Positions 45,297-52,999 of a stretch of 64,000 bases of DNA are shown piece after piece (positions within the stretch are counted from its first letter, which is position 1; each line of letters opens with the position of its first letter). A program made the translations under genes and the position numbers. Below the pieces are notes generated by a model, which made no database searches, was not told where the DNA came from, and saw nothing but the letters and a program-made list of their open reading frames with translations. Origin of the DNA: Scandinavium ludwigii_A (GTDB lineage: Bacteria; Pseudomonadota; Gammaproteobacteria; Enterobacterales; Enterobacteriaceae); assembly GCA_050516505.1 (NCBI GenBank), contig CP191518.1, positions 3,844,001 through 3,908,000 of the forward strand. Direction: 5' to 3'.

Positions 45297-45791
45297 ATGA
45301 GTCTTTCTTTCGTTCGTATTGATGACCGCGTCATTCATGGGCAGCTCATCACGCGCTGGGCCAAAGAGTTGCCCTGTGACGGTATCGTGGCGATTGATGA
45401 TGCCGTTGCGGCCGACCCGCTGCTCTCGTCGGTAATGAAAGGCGCGGTGTCGGACACCAAAGTCTGGCTGTTTGATACCGCCACCGCCATCGAAAAGCTG
45501 CCCAAAGTCATTGCCAGCGAGAAGCGCTATTTCGTGATTGGCAAATCTCCGCTCACGCTGCAACGCATTGAGCAGGCCGGGATCAGCCTGAAAAACAGCA
45601 ACGGAAAAATCAACGTCGGGCCGATGAGCGCGCGCGCCAACACCACCACCATCGGTCCAAACCAGTCGGTAACCGCCGAGGAAGCCGCCGCGTTTGAATG
45701 GCTCTGCGCCCAGGGCCATCACGTCGAGTTTCGCCTGGTGCCCGATGCCACCTGTTATAGCTGGCAGGACGCGCGTCAGAAACTGAAATAA
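45297..45791 (+). CDS. PTS EIIB component, mannose/sorbose family
   Basis: Accepts phosphate from EIIA and passes it to the incoming sugar. It has 164 residues. The family signature RIDDRVIHGQ has phospho-His14. The segments VIASEKRYFVIGKSPLTLQ and INVGPMSARANTT are typical of EIIB-sor/man. It is 11 bases from EIIA and 10 from EIIC. Confidence 0.92.
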   Translation: MSLSFVRIDDRVIHGQLITRWAKELPCDGIVAIDDAVAADPLLSSVMKGAVSDTKVWLFDTATAIEKLPKVIASEKRYFVIGKSPLTLQRIEQAGISLKNSNGKINVGPMSARANTTTIGPNQSVTAEEAAAFEWLCAQGHHVEFRLVPDATCYSWQDARQKLK

Positions 45792-45801
45792 GGAGCTGAA
45801 A

Positions 45802-46599
45802 ATGGTATTCGAAGCCACACTGATTGGCCTGCTCTGTTACCTCGGCGCGCTCAGCACCCCCTGGTTGTTTGGCCTGACCGGCGGATGGTATCTCCTGTCC
45901 CGGCCTTTAGTTTCCGGGATGTTAGTCGGTCTGATCCTCGGCGATGTGAAAACGGGGATCATGATTGGCGTCGCGGTGCAGGCGGTATATATCGCGATGG
46001 TCACGCCGGGCGGTTCGATGCCTGCGGACCTCAACTTTGTCGCGTATCCCGCAATCGCGTTGGGGATCCTGTCCGGCAAAGGCCCGGAAGTCGCCGTCGC
46101 CCTGGCCGCCACCATCGGGATCGCGGGCACCATTTTGTTCAACACCATGATGGTGCTCAACTCCTTCTGGAACCACCGCGCCGACACCGCTCTCGAGCGC
46201 GGCGACGAACGCGGCATTTACCTCAACAGCGCCATCTGGCCCCAGGCCACGAACTTTGTGCTGCGATTCGTACCGACGTTTATTGCCGTTTACTTTGGCG
46301 CGCAGTACATCAGCGGATTTATGGACAGCCTGCCGGCGATTGTGATTTCGACCATGAGCGTCCTGGGCGGCATTTTACCGGCGGTGGGTATCGCTATCCT
46401 GCTGAAACAAATCATTAAAAACTACACCATGATTATCTATTTCCTCGTCGGCTTTATCTGCATCGTGTTCCTGAAACTGAACATGGTCGCCCTTGTGATT
46501 GTTGGCGCGCTGCTGGCGCTTATCCACTACAACTACAAGCCAGAAGCACCGCAGACTGCCGCCGCGAAGCCGACCGTCGATGATGAGGATGAATTCTGA
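45802..46599 (+). CDS. PTS EIIC component, mannose/sorbose family
   Basis: A membrane channel subunit of 265 residues with about 7-8 hydrophobic segments. The family segment GIMIGVAVQAVYIAMVTPGGSMPADLN (in pieces about 51-77) is visible, and the C-terminal tail is acidic (DDEDEF). The stop overlaps the EIID start by one base (TGATG). With EIID it forms the sugar-translocating complex. Its sugar may be mannose or a related hexose; the sequence does not fix this. Confidence 0.92.
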   Translation: MVFEATLIGLLCYLGALSTPWLFGLTGGWYLLSRPLVSGMLVGLILGDVKTGIMIGVAVQAVYIAMVTPGGSMPADLNFVAYPAIALGILSGKGPEVAVALAATIGIAGTILFNTMMVLNSFWNHRADTALERGDERGIYLNSAIWPQATNFVLRFVPTFIAVYFGAQYISGFMDSLPAIVISTMSVLGGILPAVGIAILLKQIIKNYTMIIYFLVGFICIVFLKLNMVALVIVGALLALIHYNYKPEAPQTAAAKPTVDDEDEF

Positions 46600-47414
46600 T
46601 GGAAGAACGTAAACTGACCCGCACTGATCTGCGCCGCTGCTGGCGCGCGTGGATGATGCACAATCTGTCTTCAATGAGCTTCGAACGTCTGGAATCGTTT
46701 GGTTTCTGTCTGAGCATGCTGCCGGTGGCGAAAAAACTTTACCCGGATGCCGCACAGCGCACCGAAATGCTGCGTCGCCATGCTTCGTTCTACAATACGG
46801 AACCGCAGATTGGCGCGATCGTTAACGGCATGGCGCTGGGCCTGGAGGAGAAAAAAGCGAACGGCGAACCGATCGACGGGGAAACAATTAACACCCTGAA
46901 GGTCGGGTTGATGGGGCCGATCGCCGGGATCGGCGATTCGATGATCCCCGGGATGCTGATCCCGATTCTGCTGAGCATCGGGATGGCGCTGGCGGCCGGG
47001 GGCAATATTCTTGGTCCGCTGTTTTACACCGTCGCGTGGCTGGCGATCATTCTGCCCGGCTCGTGGTTCCTGTTTTTGAAAGGCTACCAGATGGGATCCG
47101 GATCGGTTGAAATGCTGGTCAGCAGCAAATCGACCCGCCTGCGTGAAGCGCTGTCGCTGCTCGGGGTGTTTGTGATGGGCGGCGTGGCGGCCAGCTACGT
47201 TAAACTTGGTTCAGGCCTGGAGTTCGTGACCAAAGACGGCGTGAACATTCATCTGCAACAGATGCTGGACGGGATTTTCCCGCAGCTGCTGCCGCTGATT
47301 GTGGTGCTCGGCACCTGGTATCTGATGGCCAAGCGCGGCGTATCGCCGGTGAAAGCGATGCTCCTGCTGCTGGTCCTGGCAGCAGTCGGTGTCGCTACGG
47401 GGCTGTTTGCCTGA
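46599..47414 (+). CDS. PTS EIID component, mannose family
   Basis: A membrane subunit of 271 residues. EIID hallmarks: LTRTDLRRCWRAWMM at the N terminus, FYNTEPQIGAIVNGMALGLEE (in parts), LMGPIAGIGDSMIPG (about 105-119), and a C-terminal pair of hydrophobic helices. It is the last gene of the operon; a REP-like hairpin follows and the next genes are convergent. Confidence 0.93.
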   Translation: MEERKLTRTDLRRCWRAWMMHNLSSMSFERLESFGFCLSMLPVAKKLYPDAAQRTEMLRRHASFYNTEPQIGAIVNGMALGLEEKKANGEPIDGETINTLKVGLMGPIAGIGDSMIPGMLIPILLSIGMALAAGGNILGPLFYTVAWLAIILPGSWFLFLKGYQMGSGSVEMLVSSKSTRLREALSLLGVFVMGGVAASYVKLGSGLEFVTKDGVNIHLQQMLDGIFPQLLPLIVVLGTWYLMAKRGVSPVKAMLLLLVLAAVGVATGLFA

Positions 47415-47420
47415 CGCGTG

Positions 47421-47468
47421 CCGGGCCTACCGAATGATGTAGGCCCGGTAAGCACAGCGCCACCAGGC
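47421..47468. repeat. REP/BIME-like element between convergent operons
   Basis: CCGGGCCTAC (47421-47430) and GTAGGCCCGG (47439-47448) form a perfect 10-bp stem, followed by GTAAGCACAGCGCCACCAGG, the usual outer REP arm. It is the same repeat type as in the araA-araD gap. It probably delimits both mRNAs. Confidence 0.7.
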
Positions 47469-47474
47469 AAACGT

Positions 47475-48257
47475 TTATGGATGGAAATTCTGCCATAGCG
47501 CGGCGGTTTTATCCGGGCGTGAGATGAACTGGAAGCGAGCGGGATCCTCAATAAACTGCTGATAAATCGGGGCGTCGGTAATACCAAACTCCCGATACGC
47601 GCGGGGCAGGATCACCTGCAACCGGGCGGGCGCATAGTGAGAATTATGCTGCCAGATTATCTGCTTATCCTGCAACAACGGATACCATGCCAGCCCCTGA
47701 TGCGCTCGTACGGTGTCGTATTCGAAGCCATATTCCCTGTCACACCAGGCACCAAAAGTCAGCGGCTGATCCGGATCGGCGGAGAGGGTGGCATGCCCCC
47801 AACCCGGCGGGACCAGCACTTTTTCACCGGGACCGGCAATCACCGCAAAACAACGGCCCGGATCGTCCGCCACGTACTCCTGCATATAAATAATCGCTTT
47901 GCCCTGCCAGATTTCGTACAGCTCCGGCGGCGACCAGCCGCTGTGCTGACTGATGCGATGAATATGCCCTTGGCTGCGAATAGGTTCTTTCCCTAACTTT
48001 CCGGCGGCGTAGGTGACAACGCCAAACAGCAGCATCCGTTTTTTCAGCTCTTCGCGATCCTGAAGCCGGGCGACGTCCATGGCGATCGCATACACCTCTT
48101 CCGGCCCGTCACACATTGGATCGCGCAACGAAGGCCGGATCTGCGCCAGGGTACGGATCTCCGGCATCGGGCCAGTGACATCGTCGCCGTAGGTAAAACC
48201 CATCGGCTGACGCAGGATAGTCATATCCAGGCCAAAACGTCGCGCGCGGTCAGCCAT
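47475..48257 (-). CDS. Cupin-type glucose-6-phosphate isomerase family protein (second copy)
   Basis: A 260-residue protein of the archaeal-type GPI cupin family. The metal-binding pattern is visible: His98 and His100 in SQGHIHR, Glu112 in PPELYEIWQG and His155 in PPGWGHATL. It is longer than its neighbour because of an N-terminal extension of about 70 residues. It overlaps the upstream cupin gene by 8 bases and shares its operator and CRP site. It may interconvert aldose and ketose phosphates; which sugar phosphate is unknown. Paralogous to, but clearly diverged from, the adjacent gene. Confidence 0.78.
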   Translation of the reverse strand: MADRARRFGLDMTILRQPMGFTYGDDVTGPMPEIRTLAQIRPSLRDPMCDGPEEVYAIAMDVARLQDREELKKRMLLFGVVTYAAGKLGKEPIRSQGHIHRISQHSGWSPPELYEIWQGKAIIYMQEYVADDPGRCFAVIAGPGEKVLVPPGWGHATLSADPDQPLTFGAWCDREYGFEYDTVRAHQGLAWYPLLQDKQIIWQHNSHYAPARLQVILPRAYREFGITDAPIYQQFIEDPARFQFISRPDKTAALWQNFHP

Positions 48258-48813
48258 TCTGCACCTCTTTCGCCATCAGCTTCAGCGTGTCGGCCGTCAC
48301 CCGCAGAGCAAACCCGCCGCTCAGCGCAGCGTAATCATGCCCGGCGACGCTGGGCCATACGGCCAGCGCCGACAGAATATCGCTGCCGGTATTAATCAGT
48401 CGATGCGCCGTGAAACCGGCGATGTGGTGCACAGAACCTGGCCGAACCTGCTCCAGCCGGGTTTGTCCTTGCGCGTCCTGTAATAACAGCAGTCCTTCGC
48501 CACGCAGACCAAAATAGATTTCGCCCTGCTCGCGACGGGCATGGAAATGACCACGGGTCATGAAGAACTCATTGCCGACTCGGCCTGGGTTAAGATGGGT
48601 TACACCGGTATACAGCTCGCCCTCACCCGATGGGGTATCAAGCATTTCAACACGATAGACGGCGAGCATAGGGTCACAGCGGCGCCACGCGTCATCGTCG
48701 GCAAAGACGTTATTTAAGTCTCCGAGGTGAGTCGTTTTTTGGATAAGCGGTGCACCAGAAAGGGCACCGTTCGCCCATGTCACCTGTGGCGGCATTGTTA
48801 TTGAAGGATTCAT
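48250..48813 (-). CDS. Cupin-type glucose-6-phosphate isomerase
   Basis: A 187-residue cupin resembling the Pyrococcus/Thermococcus phosphoglucose isomerase. The metal ligands His89, His91, Glu98 and His137 fall in TRGHFHARREQGEIYFGL and HHIAGFTAHR; this is the archaeal set (88, 90, 97, 136) offset by one. LAVWPSVAGHDY is a further family motif. First gene of a two-gene operon under a CRP site and the locus operator. It would make fructose 6-phosphate from glucose 6-phosphate, or act on mannose 6-phosphate, which some cupin isomerases accept. Confidence 0.82.
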   Translation of the reverse strand: MNPSITMPPQVTWANGALSGAPLIQKTTHLGDLNNVFADDDAWRRCDPMLAVYRVEMLDTPSGEGELYTGVTHLNPGRVGNEFFMTRGHFHARREQGEIYFGLRGEGLLLLQDAQGQTRLEQVRPGSVHHIAGFTAHRLINTGSDILSALAVWPSVAGHDYAALSGGFALRVTADTLKLMAKEVQNG

Positions 48814-48846
48814 CAGCTTCTCCGGCCCGAGGAGAACAACGGAATA

Positions 48847-48890
48847 AGATTAGCAGATTAATCGATTAACCGACTGTGAGAAAGCTCACT
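48847..48890 (-). promoter_or_regulatory. CRP site, operator copy 2 and promoter of the cupin isomerase operon
   Basis: Read on the minus strand: a CRP site AGTGAGCTTTCTCACA (48890-48875), then CGGTTAATCGATTAATCTG with palindromic core 48858-48869, then a -10-like TAATCT (48852-48847). If transcription starts near 48841, CRP is centred at -41.5 (class II) and the operator sits between CRP and the -10, a textbook activation plus repression layout. The 19 operator bases equal those at 38396-38414. Confidence 0.8.
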
Positions 48891-48901
48891 TTGCCGCAGA
48901 A

Positions 48902-49531
48902 TCACCCCAGGGTATAGCTGACCACCATCTGGCCTTTTTTGAGCTTAAGTTGAGTTATCACCACCTCACCCAGTGCGGACAAACTGGCAACGTGGGTGCC
49001 TCCGCACGGATAAGCAGGCTGTTCGCCGAATCCGACCTTGCGTAAGCCCTCTTCCATAGCCAGGCGTCGCGGAAGATCCTCTGAAATCCAGCCGTCAATT
49101 TTTGCCTGTAGCGCGCTGGCTTCCGGCAACGCGGCATGCTCTTTGGCCACAAACGTAATCCGCCCTTCTCCCGGCCAGTGATGCGCTTTGACGGGCTGCC
49201 AGCTAAGCTGCTCACCCGCCTGACCAATCATATGTCCGGCAGAGTGCAGCCGGGAATGCAGCAACCGCGCCACCGTATCAACTTCAATCGATACCTCACC
49301 AGGCAAAAGCGGCTGCGCCAGTATATGCACCACGTGGTCATCGCGGGTCACTACGCTTTCGACCGCCACGCCCGCAATCCAGCCGCGGTCTGCGGGCTGG
49401 CCGCCACCCTGTGGATGAAACAATGTCCGGTCCAGTTCCACGGCGTAACGCCCTTCCGCGTCAGGCTCGCAACGCAGTATGTGTGCCCGACCTTCAGTGG
49501 CGTCGGAGGTGTAATAAAGGCGTTCTGTCAT
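48902..49531 (-). CDS. AlaX-like alanyl-tRNA editing protein
   Basis: A free-standing trans-editing domain that removes Ser or Gly mischarged on tRNA-Ala. It has 209 residues. The zinc-binding HxxxH motif is in LHSRLHSAGHMIG and the CxxxH motif in PCGGTHVASL, both as in the AlaRS editing domain; FHPQGGGQPADRG near residues 38-50 is the other hallmark. Divergent from a LysR gene. The operator/CRP region of the cupin operon lies directly beyond its stop, so it is not part of that operon. Confidence 0.88.
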   Translation of the reverse strand: MTERLYYTSDATEGRAHILRCEPDAEGRYAVELDRTLFHPQGGGQPADRGWIAGVAVESVVTRDDHVVHILAQPLLPGEVSIEVDTVARLLHSRLHSAGHMIGQAGEQLSWQPVKAHHWPGEGRITFVAKEHAALPEASALQAKIDGWISEDLPRRLAMEEGLRKVGFGEQPAYPCGGTHVASLSALGEVVITQLKLKKGQMVVSYTLG

Positions 49532-49623
49532 GGTTGTTCTCCTCTGGTTCTGGACAGTATATTGATATCATTCGTAGCGATAATCCCATCCATTCTCAAT
49601 GCACCTTTGCGCAACAGGCACAA

Positions 49624-50517
49624 ATGAATCTGAGCTTACTTCCCGATCTCGCGCTGTTCGTCCAGGTTGTCGACCAGGGCAGTTTCTCCGCCGTAGCCCG
49701 TAAATCCGGGGCGACGCCTTCCGCCATCAGTCGCAGTGTTTCCCGACTGGAACAAGAAATTGGCAGCAAATTACTGCACCGAACGACGCGAAAGCTGCGT
49801 CTGAGCGACAGCGGGAAAACGGTTTATCAACATGCGCAGCAGATGCTGGAGGCCGCGCGTCAGGCGATGGACGGTGCCAACCGCGAGCAGGCCATCGCGC
49901 AGGGAAAACTGACGCTCAGCGTGCCGAAAGCCGTTGGGCGTTTTGTGATACATCCTCTGATGATGGAGTTTCTGACGCGTTATCCGCAGGTGGACGTTTG
50001 TCTGCGACTGGAGGACAGAGTGCTGGATTTCATCGATGACGGAATCGATCTGGCGCTACGCATTACCCATTCTCCGTCTCCCGGGTTGCACGGCAAGCCG
50101 CTGATGCCGGTCACGCATATCATCTGCGCAACGCCTGCGTATTTACAGCAGCACGGTACGCCCAAAACCCCACAGGAACTGACCGCGCACAGCTGCATTA
50201 GCCTCGGCGAAATGCCTGCGGACGCACGTTGGAAATTTCGACGCGAGGGCAAAACGGAGACCATTCAGACGCAGGGCCGCTATGCTGCCAACCATACCGC
50301 GGTGCGTCTGGACGCCGTCAAACAGCATCTGGGAATTGGCAGCCTGCCGCTTTTTACCGCCCGAGAAGCGCTGGAGAACGGCGACATTGTCCAGGTGCTG
50401 CCGGAATGGGAATTTATCAGCCGCTATTCCGGCCAGCTTTGGCTGCTGTGGTCGGGCAATAAGCATATGCCCGCCAGAATGCGGGCGATGATTGATTATC
50501 TCAGCGAGAAAATTTAG
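49624..50517 (+). CDS. LysR-family transcriptional regulator
   Basis: A 297-residue LTTR of the AaeR/CrgA-like subgroup. The ATG at 49624 puts the winged helix-turn-helix at residues 1-60 (FVQVVDQGSFSAVARKSGATPSAISRS, in parts); an ATG at 49411 would lie inside the divergent gene. The effector domain runs from about 90. It is divergent from the AlaX-like gene with 92 bp between starts, which suggests it controls that gene. The ligand is unknown. Convergent with rihC, 6 bp between stops. Confidence 0.9.
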   Translation: MNLSLLPDLALFVQVVDQGSFSAVARKSGATPSAISRSVSRLEQEIGSKLLHRTTRKLRLSDSGKTVYQHAQQMLEAARQAMDGANREQAIAQGKLTLSVPKAVGRFVIHPLMMEFLTRYPQVDVCLRLEDRVLDFIDDGIDLALRITHSPSPGLHGKPLMPVTHIICATPAYLQQHGTPKTPQELTAHSCISLGEMPADARWKFRREGKTETIQTQGRYAANHTAVRLDAVKQHLGIGSLPLFTAREALENGDIVQVLPEWEFISRYSGQLWLLWSGNKHMPARMRAMIDYLSEKI

Positions 50518-50523
50518 CCGCGC

Positions 50524-51438
50524 TTACGGTGCCAGCGCGATCACTTCTGCCACCCACTGACGGAAACCATCGACGTCCAGATCCAGCGCCACCTGCGCAT
50601 TTGCCGGGCGTTCGTAGCGGTTTTCGATATCGACCACCGTGGTGCCCGCTGTCCAGGTTCCCTGGGTTTCTACCGTCACAAAACACGGTTTAAGGGTGAA
50701 TAACTCCGGGCGTACCAGCCAGGCGATGGCACAAAGGTCATGCATCCGTAGGCCGCTGCCCATGCTGCCGCTGCGATAGTGGCTAAACAGCGAATGCAGC
50801 ATTTTCCCGGTCTGGTTCACCTCAGGCAGCATCGCCAGATACGCCGGGGTTAACAGCGCCTGATTGGTAACATCGAGCCCGCACATCACAATCTCAATCC
50901 CGCTCTGGAACACGCGCTCTGCGGCTTCCGGGTCAATAGCAATATTGAATTCCGCGTTCGGCGTGAAGTTCCCGCGTCCGGCCGAACCGCCCATAATCAC
51001 CAACCGGCGGATATTGAATTTACATTCCGGATACTGGGTCAGCAGCAGAGCAATGTTGGTCAGTGGGCCAATCGCCACCAACGTCAACGGTTCCGGGGCG
51101 CTCATTAGCGCATCACGGAGTGCAATGAAAGCGGGTTTCGCGAGCGGCTGACGCTGGTGATCGACAAAGTCGTAGCCTTCCATTCCTGATTCGCCATGGA
51201 CATAGGCGGCATCGCGCAGCGGGCGCAATAACGGCGTGGCGGCCCCCTGGGCGACCGGCACATCGGCCTGCCAGAAATGCAGCAATTGCAGGGCGTTACG
51301 CGTTGTTTTCTCAACGGAGACGTTCCCGGCGACGGTGGTAATCAACTGGAGTTTGAGTTCAGGGGCAAACAGCGCCGCCGCAATGGCCGCGGCATCATCG
51401 ATGCCAGGGTCGGTGTCGAGAATGATAGATAAAGGCAT
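50524..51438 (-). CDS. rihC: Non-specific ribonucleoside hydrolase RihC
   Basis: Hydrolyses purine and pyrimidine ribonucleosides to ribose and base. It has 304 residues, the E. coli length. The calcium-binding DTDPGIDDA motif (residues 8-16) and the C-terminal active-site MHDLCAIAW (about 232-240) are intact. It lies downstream of ispH in the same direction but beyond a terminator, as in E. coli. Its other E. coli neighbour, dapB, is 13 kb away here. Confidence 0.96.
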   Translation of the reverse strand: MPLSIILDTDPGIDDAAAIAAALFAPELKLQLITTVAGNVSVEKTTRNALQLLHFWQADVPVAQGAATPLLRPLRDAAYVHGESGMEGYDFVDHQRQPLAKPAFIALRDALMSAPEPLTLVAIGPLTNIALLLTQYPECKFNIRRLVIMGGSAGRGNFTPNAEFNIAIDPEAAERVFQSGIEIVMCGLDVTNQALLTPAYLAMLPEVNQTGKMLHSLFSHYRSGSMGSGLRMHDLCAIAWLVRPELFTLKPCFVTVETQGTWTAGTTVVDIENRYERPANAQVALDLDVDGFRQWVAEVIALAP

Positions 51439-51456
51439 GATTCCTCCATAAAAAAA

Positions 51457-51474
51457 GCCAGGTGTTAGCCTGGC
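51457..51474 (-). terminator. Intrinsic terminator between ispH and rihC
   Basis: Stem GCCAGG / CCTGGC with a 6-base loop, flanked by A-run and T-run, so it can work in both directions. On the minus strand it ends in T7. It lies 28 bases after the ispH stop. Confidence 0.85.
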
Positions 51475-51502
51475 ATTTTTTCATATAGCGCGGATAAAAA
51501 AC

Positions 51503-52453
51503 TTATTCTACTTCGCGGATATCGAGTCGCAGCTCTTTCGGCACTTCGAAGACGATGTTTTCTTCGCGGCCTTCAAGCGGGATGGCATCGCCGCCGCCGA
51601 GCTCCTGCAAGCGTGAAATCACGTTCTGCACCAGAATATCCGGCGCAGAGGCTCCGGCGGTGACGCCGACGCAGCCCGCCGTTTTCACCCACTCTTCCTG
51701 AATATCGGTGGAATCATCAATCAGGAATGCCGCTTTGCCCATACGCTGAGCCAACTCGGCCAGACGGTTAGAGTTGGAGGAGTTTTTCGACCCCACCACC
51801 AGCACCACGTCCGCGCGCTGTGCGAGGTCGCGCACCGCTTCCTGACGGTTAGTCGTCGCGTAGCAGATGTCGTCTTTACGCGGCCCGACGATTTTCGGGA
51901 AGCGCTGACGCAGGGCATCAATCACGTCAGAGGTATCGTCAACGGAGAGCGTGGTCTGGGTCATGAATGACAGACGCGTTTCGTTTTTAACGTTCAGCGT
52001 CCAGACGTCTTCCGGCGATTCAACCAGATACATGCCCCCTTCTGGGTTGCTGTACTGACCCATGGTGCCTTCGACTTCCGGGTGACCCGCGTGGCCAATC
52101 AGAATCGACTCTTCGCCACGACGACTGGCGCGGGCGACTTCCATGTGCACTTTGGTCACCAAAGGACAGGTCGCGTCGAAAACGGTCAAATCACGGCTTT
52201 TGGCTTCGTTACGTACCGCCTGAGAAACGCCGTGCGCAGAGAAAATCAGAATCGTACCATCTGGCACTTCGCTGATTTGCTCGATAAAAATGGCACCGCG
52301 CTGACGCAGGCTGTCGACCACGTAGCGGTTGTGTACCACTTCATGACGGACGTAAATCGGCGCGCCGAAGATCTCCAGCGCGTTTTCAACAATGCTGATA
52401 GCGCGGTCTACACCGGCGCAGAAACCGCGCGGGTTGGCCAACAGGATCTGCAT
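51503..52453 (-). CDS. ispH: 4-hydroxy-3-methylbut-2-enyl diphosphate reductase
   Basis: The final step of the MEP isoprenoid pathway, giving IPP and DMAPP. It has 316 residues, the E. coli length. The three [4Fe-4S] cysteines are seen: Cys12 in NPRGFCAGV, one in FDATCPLVTKVH and one in DDICYATTNRQ. It starts one base after the fkpB stop region, in the operon ribF-ileS-lspA-fkpB-ispH. Confidence 0.97.
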   Translation of the reverse strand: MQILLANPRGFCAGVDRAISIVENALEIFGAPIYVRHEVVHNRYVVDSLRQRGAIFIEQISEVPDGTILIFSAHGVSQAVRNEAKSRDLTVFDATCPLVTKVHMEVARASRRGEESILIGHAGHPEVEGTMGQYSNPEGGMYLVESPEDVWTLNVKNETRLSFMTQTTLSVDDTSDVIDALRQRFPKIVGPRKDDICYATTNRQEAVRDLAQRADVVLVVGSKNSSNSNRLAELAQRMGKAAFLIDDSTDIQEEWVKTAGCVGVTAGASAPDILVQNVISRLQELGGGDAIPLEGREENIVFEVPKELRLDIREVE

Positions 52454-52454
52454 T

Positions 52455-52904
52455 TTATGCCTCCAGTGCCGGGTCTATCTCCAGCACTTCAATATCAAAA
52501 TGAACGGTACGCCCCGCCAGCGGGTGGTTGAAATCGACGGTGATCGAATCGCCGTTAACTTCACGAATAACCCCTGGCATTTCGCTGCCATCCATTGCAG
52601 TAAAGAGCATGATCGCGCCAATGTCCGGCTCGCCAGCATCTAAAAACTCACGACGTGAGAAGTACTGAACCAGGTCTGGGCTCGGCACGCCAAAGGCCGC
52701 GTCTGGCTCGAGGGAAAAGGTGGTTTTATCCCCTTCTTTCAAGCCTAGCAGATGTTGCTCCAGCCCTTCTGACAGGGAGGCATCACCCAAACGAAACAGC
52801 GCGGGTTTGCCGTTGTTACGGGTGGATTCAGCCGTGGAGCCATCCTCGAGTTTCAGCGTGAAGTGCACCAGCACCGCGCTATTGCTCTGTACAGATTTAG
52901 ACAT
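52455..52904 (-). CDS. fkpB: FKBP-type peptidyl-prolyl isomerase FkpB (SlpA)
   Basis: A cytoplasmic SlyD-like prolyl isomerase and chaperone. The ATG at 52904 gives 149 residues, the E. coli length; an ATG far upstream (53153) lies inside lspA. Unlike SlyD it lacks the His/Cys-rich tail. The FKBP catalytic half is interrupted by the IF (insert-in-flap) domain around residues 70-125. A REP-like element separates it from lspA. Confidence 0.95.
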   Translation of the reverse strand: MSKSVQSNSAVLVHFTLKLEDGSTAESTRNNGKPALFRLGDASLSEGLEQHLLGLKEGDKTTFSLEPDAAFGVPSPDLVQYFSRREFLDAGEPDIGAIMLFTAMDGSEMPGVIREVNGDSITVDFNHPLAGRTVHFDIEVLEIDPALEA

Positions 52905-52925
52905 GCAGATTTGCTCGCTAATGTT

Positions 52926-52994
52926 GCCCGGTGGCGCTGCGCTGACCCGGCCTACGAAATCCGTAAGCCGATAAACGCATTGCGCCGCCCGGCG
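52926..52994. repeat. REP-like element between lspA and fkpB
   Basis: GCCCGGTGGCGC at one end and GCCGCCCGGC at the other form the outer palindrome; CCCGGCCTACG and CCGTAAGCCG lie inside. Same repeat class as in the araA-araD gap, here inside the ileS operon. Confidence 0.65.
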
Positions 52995-52999
52995 ATTTA

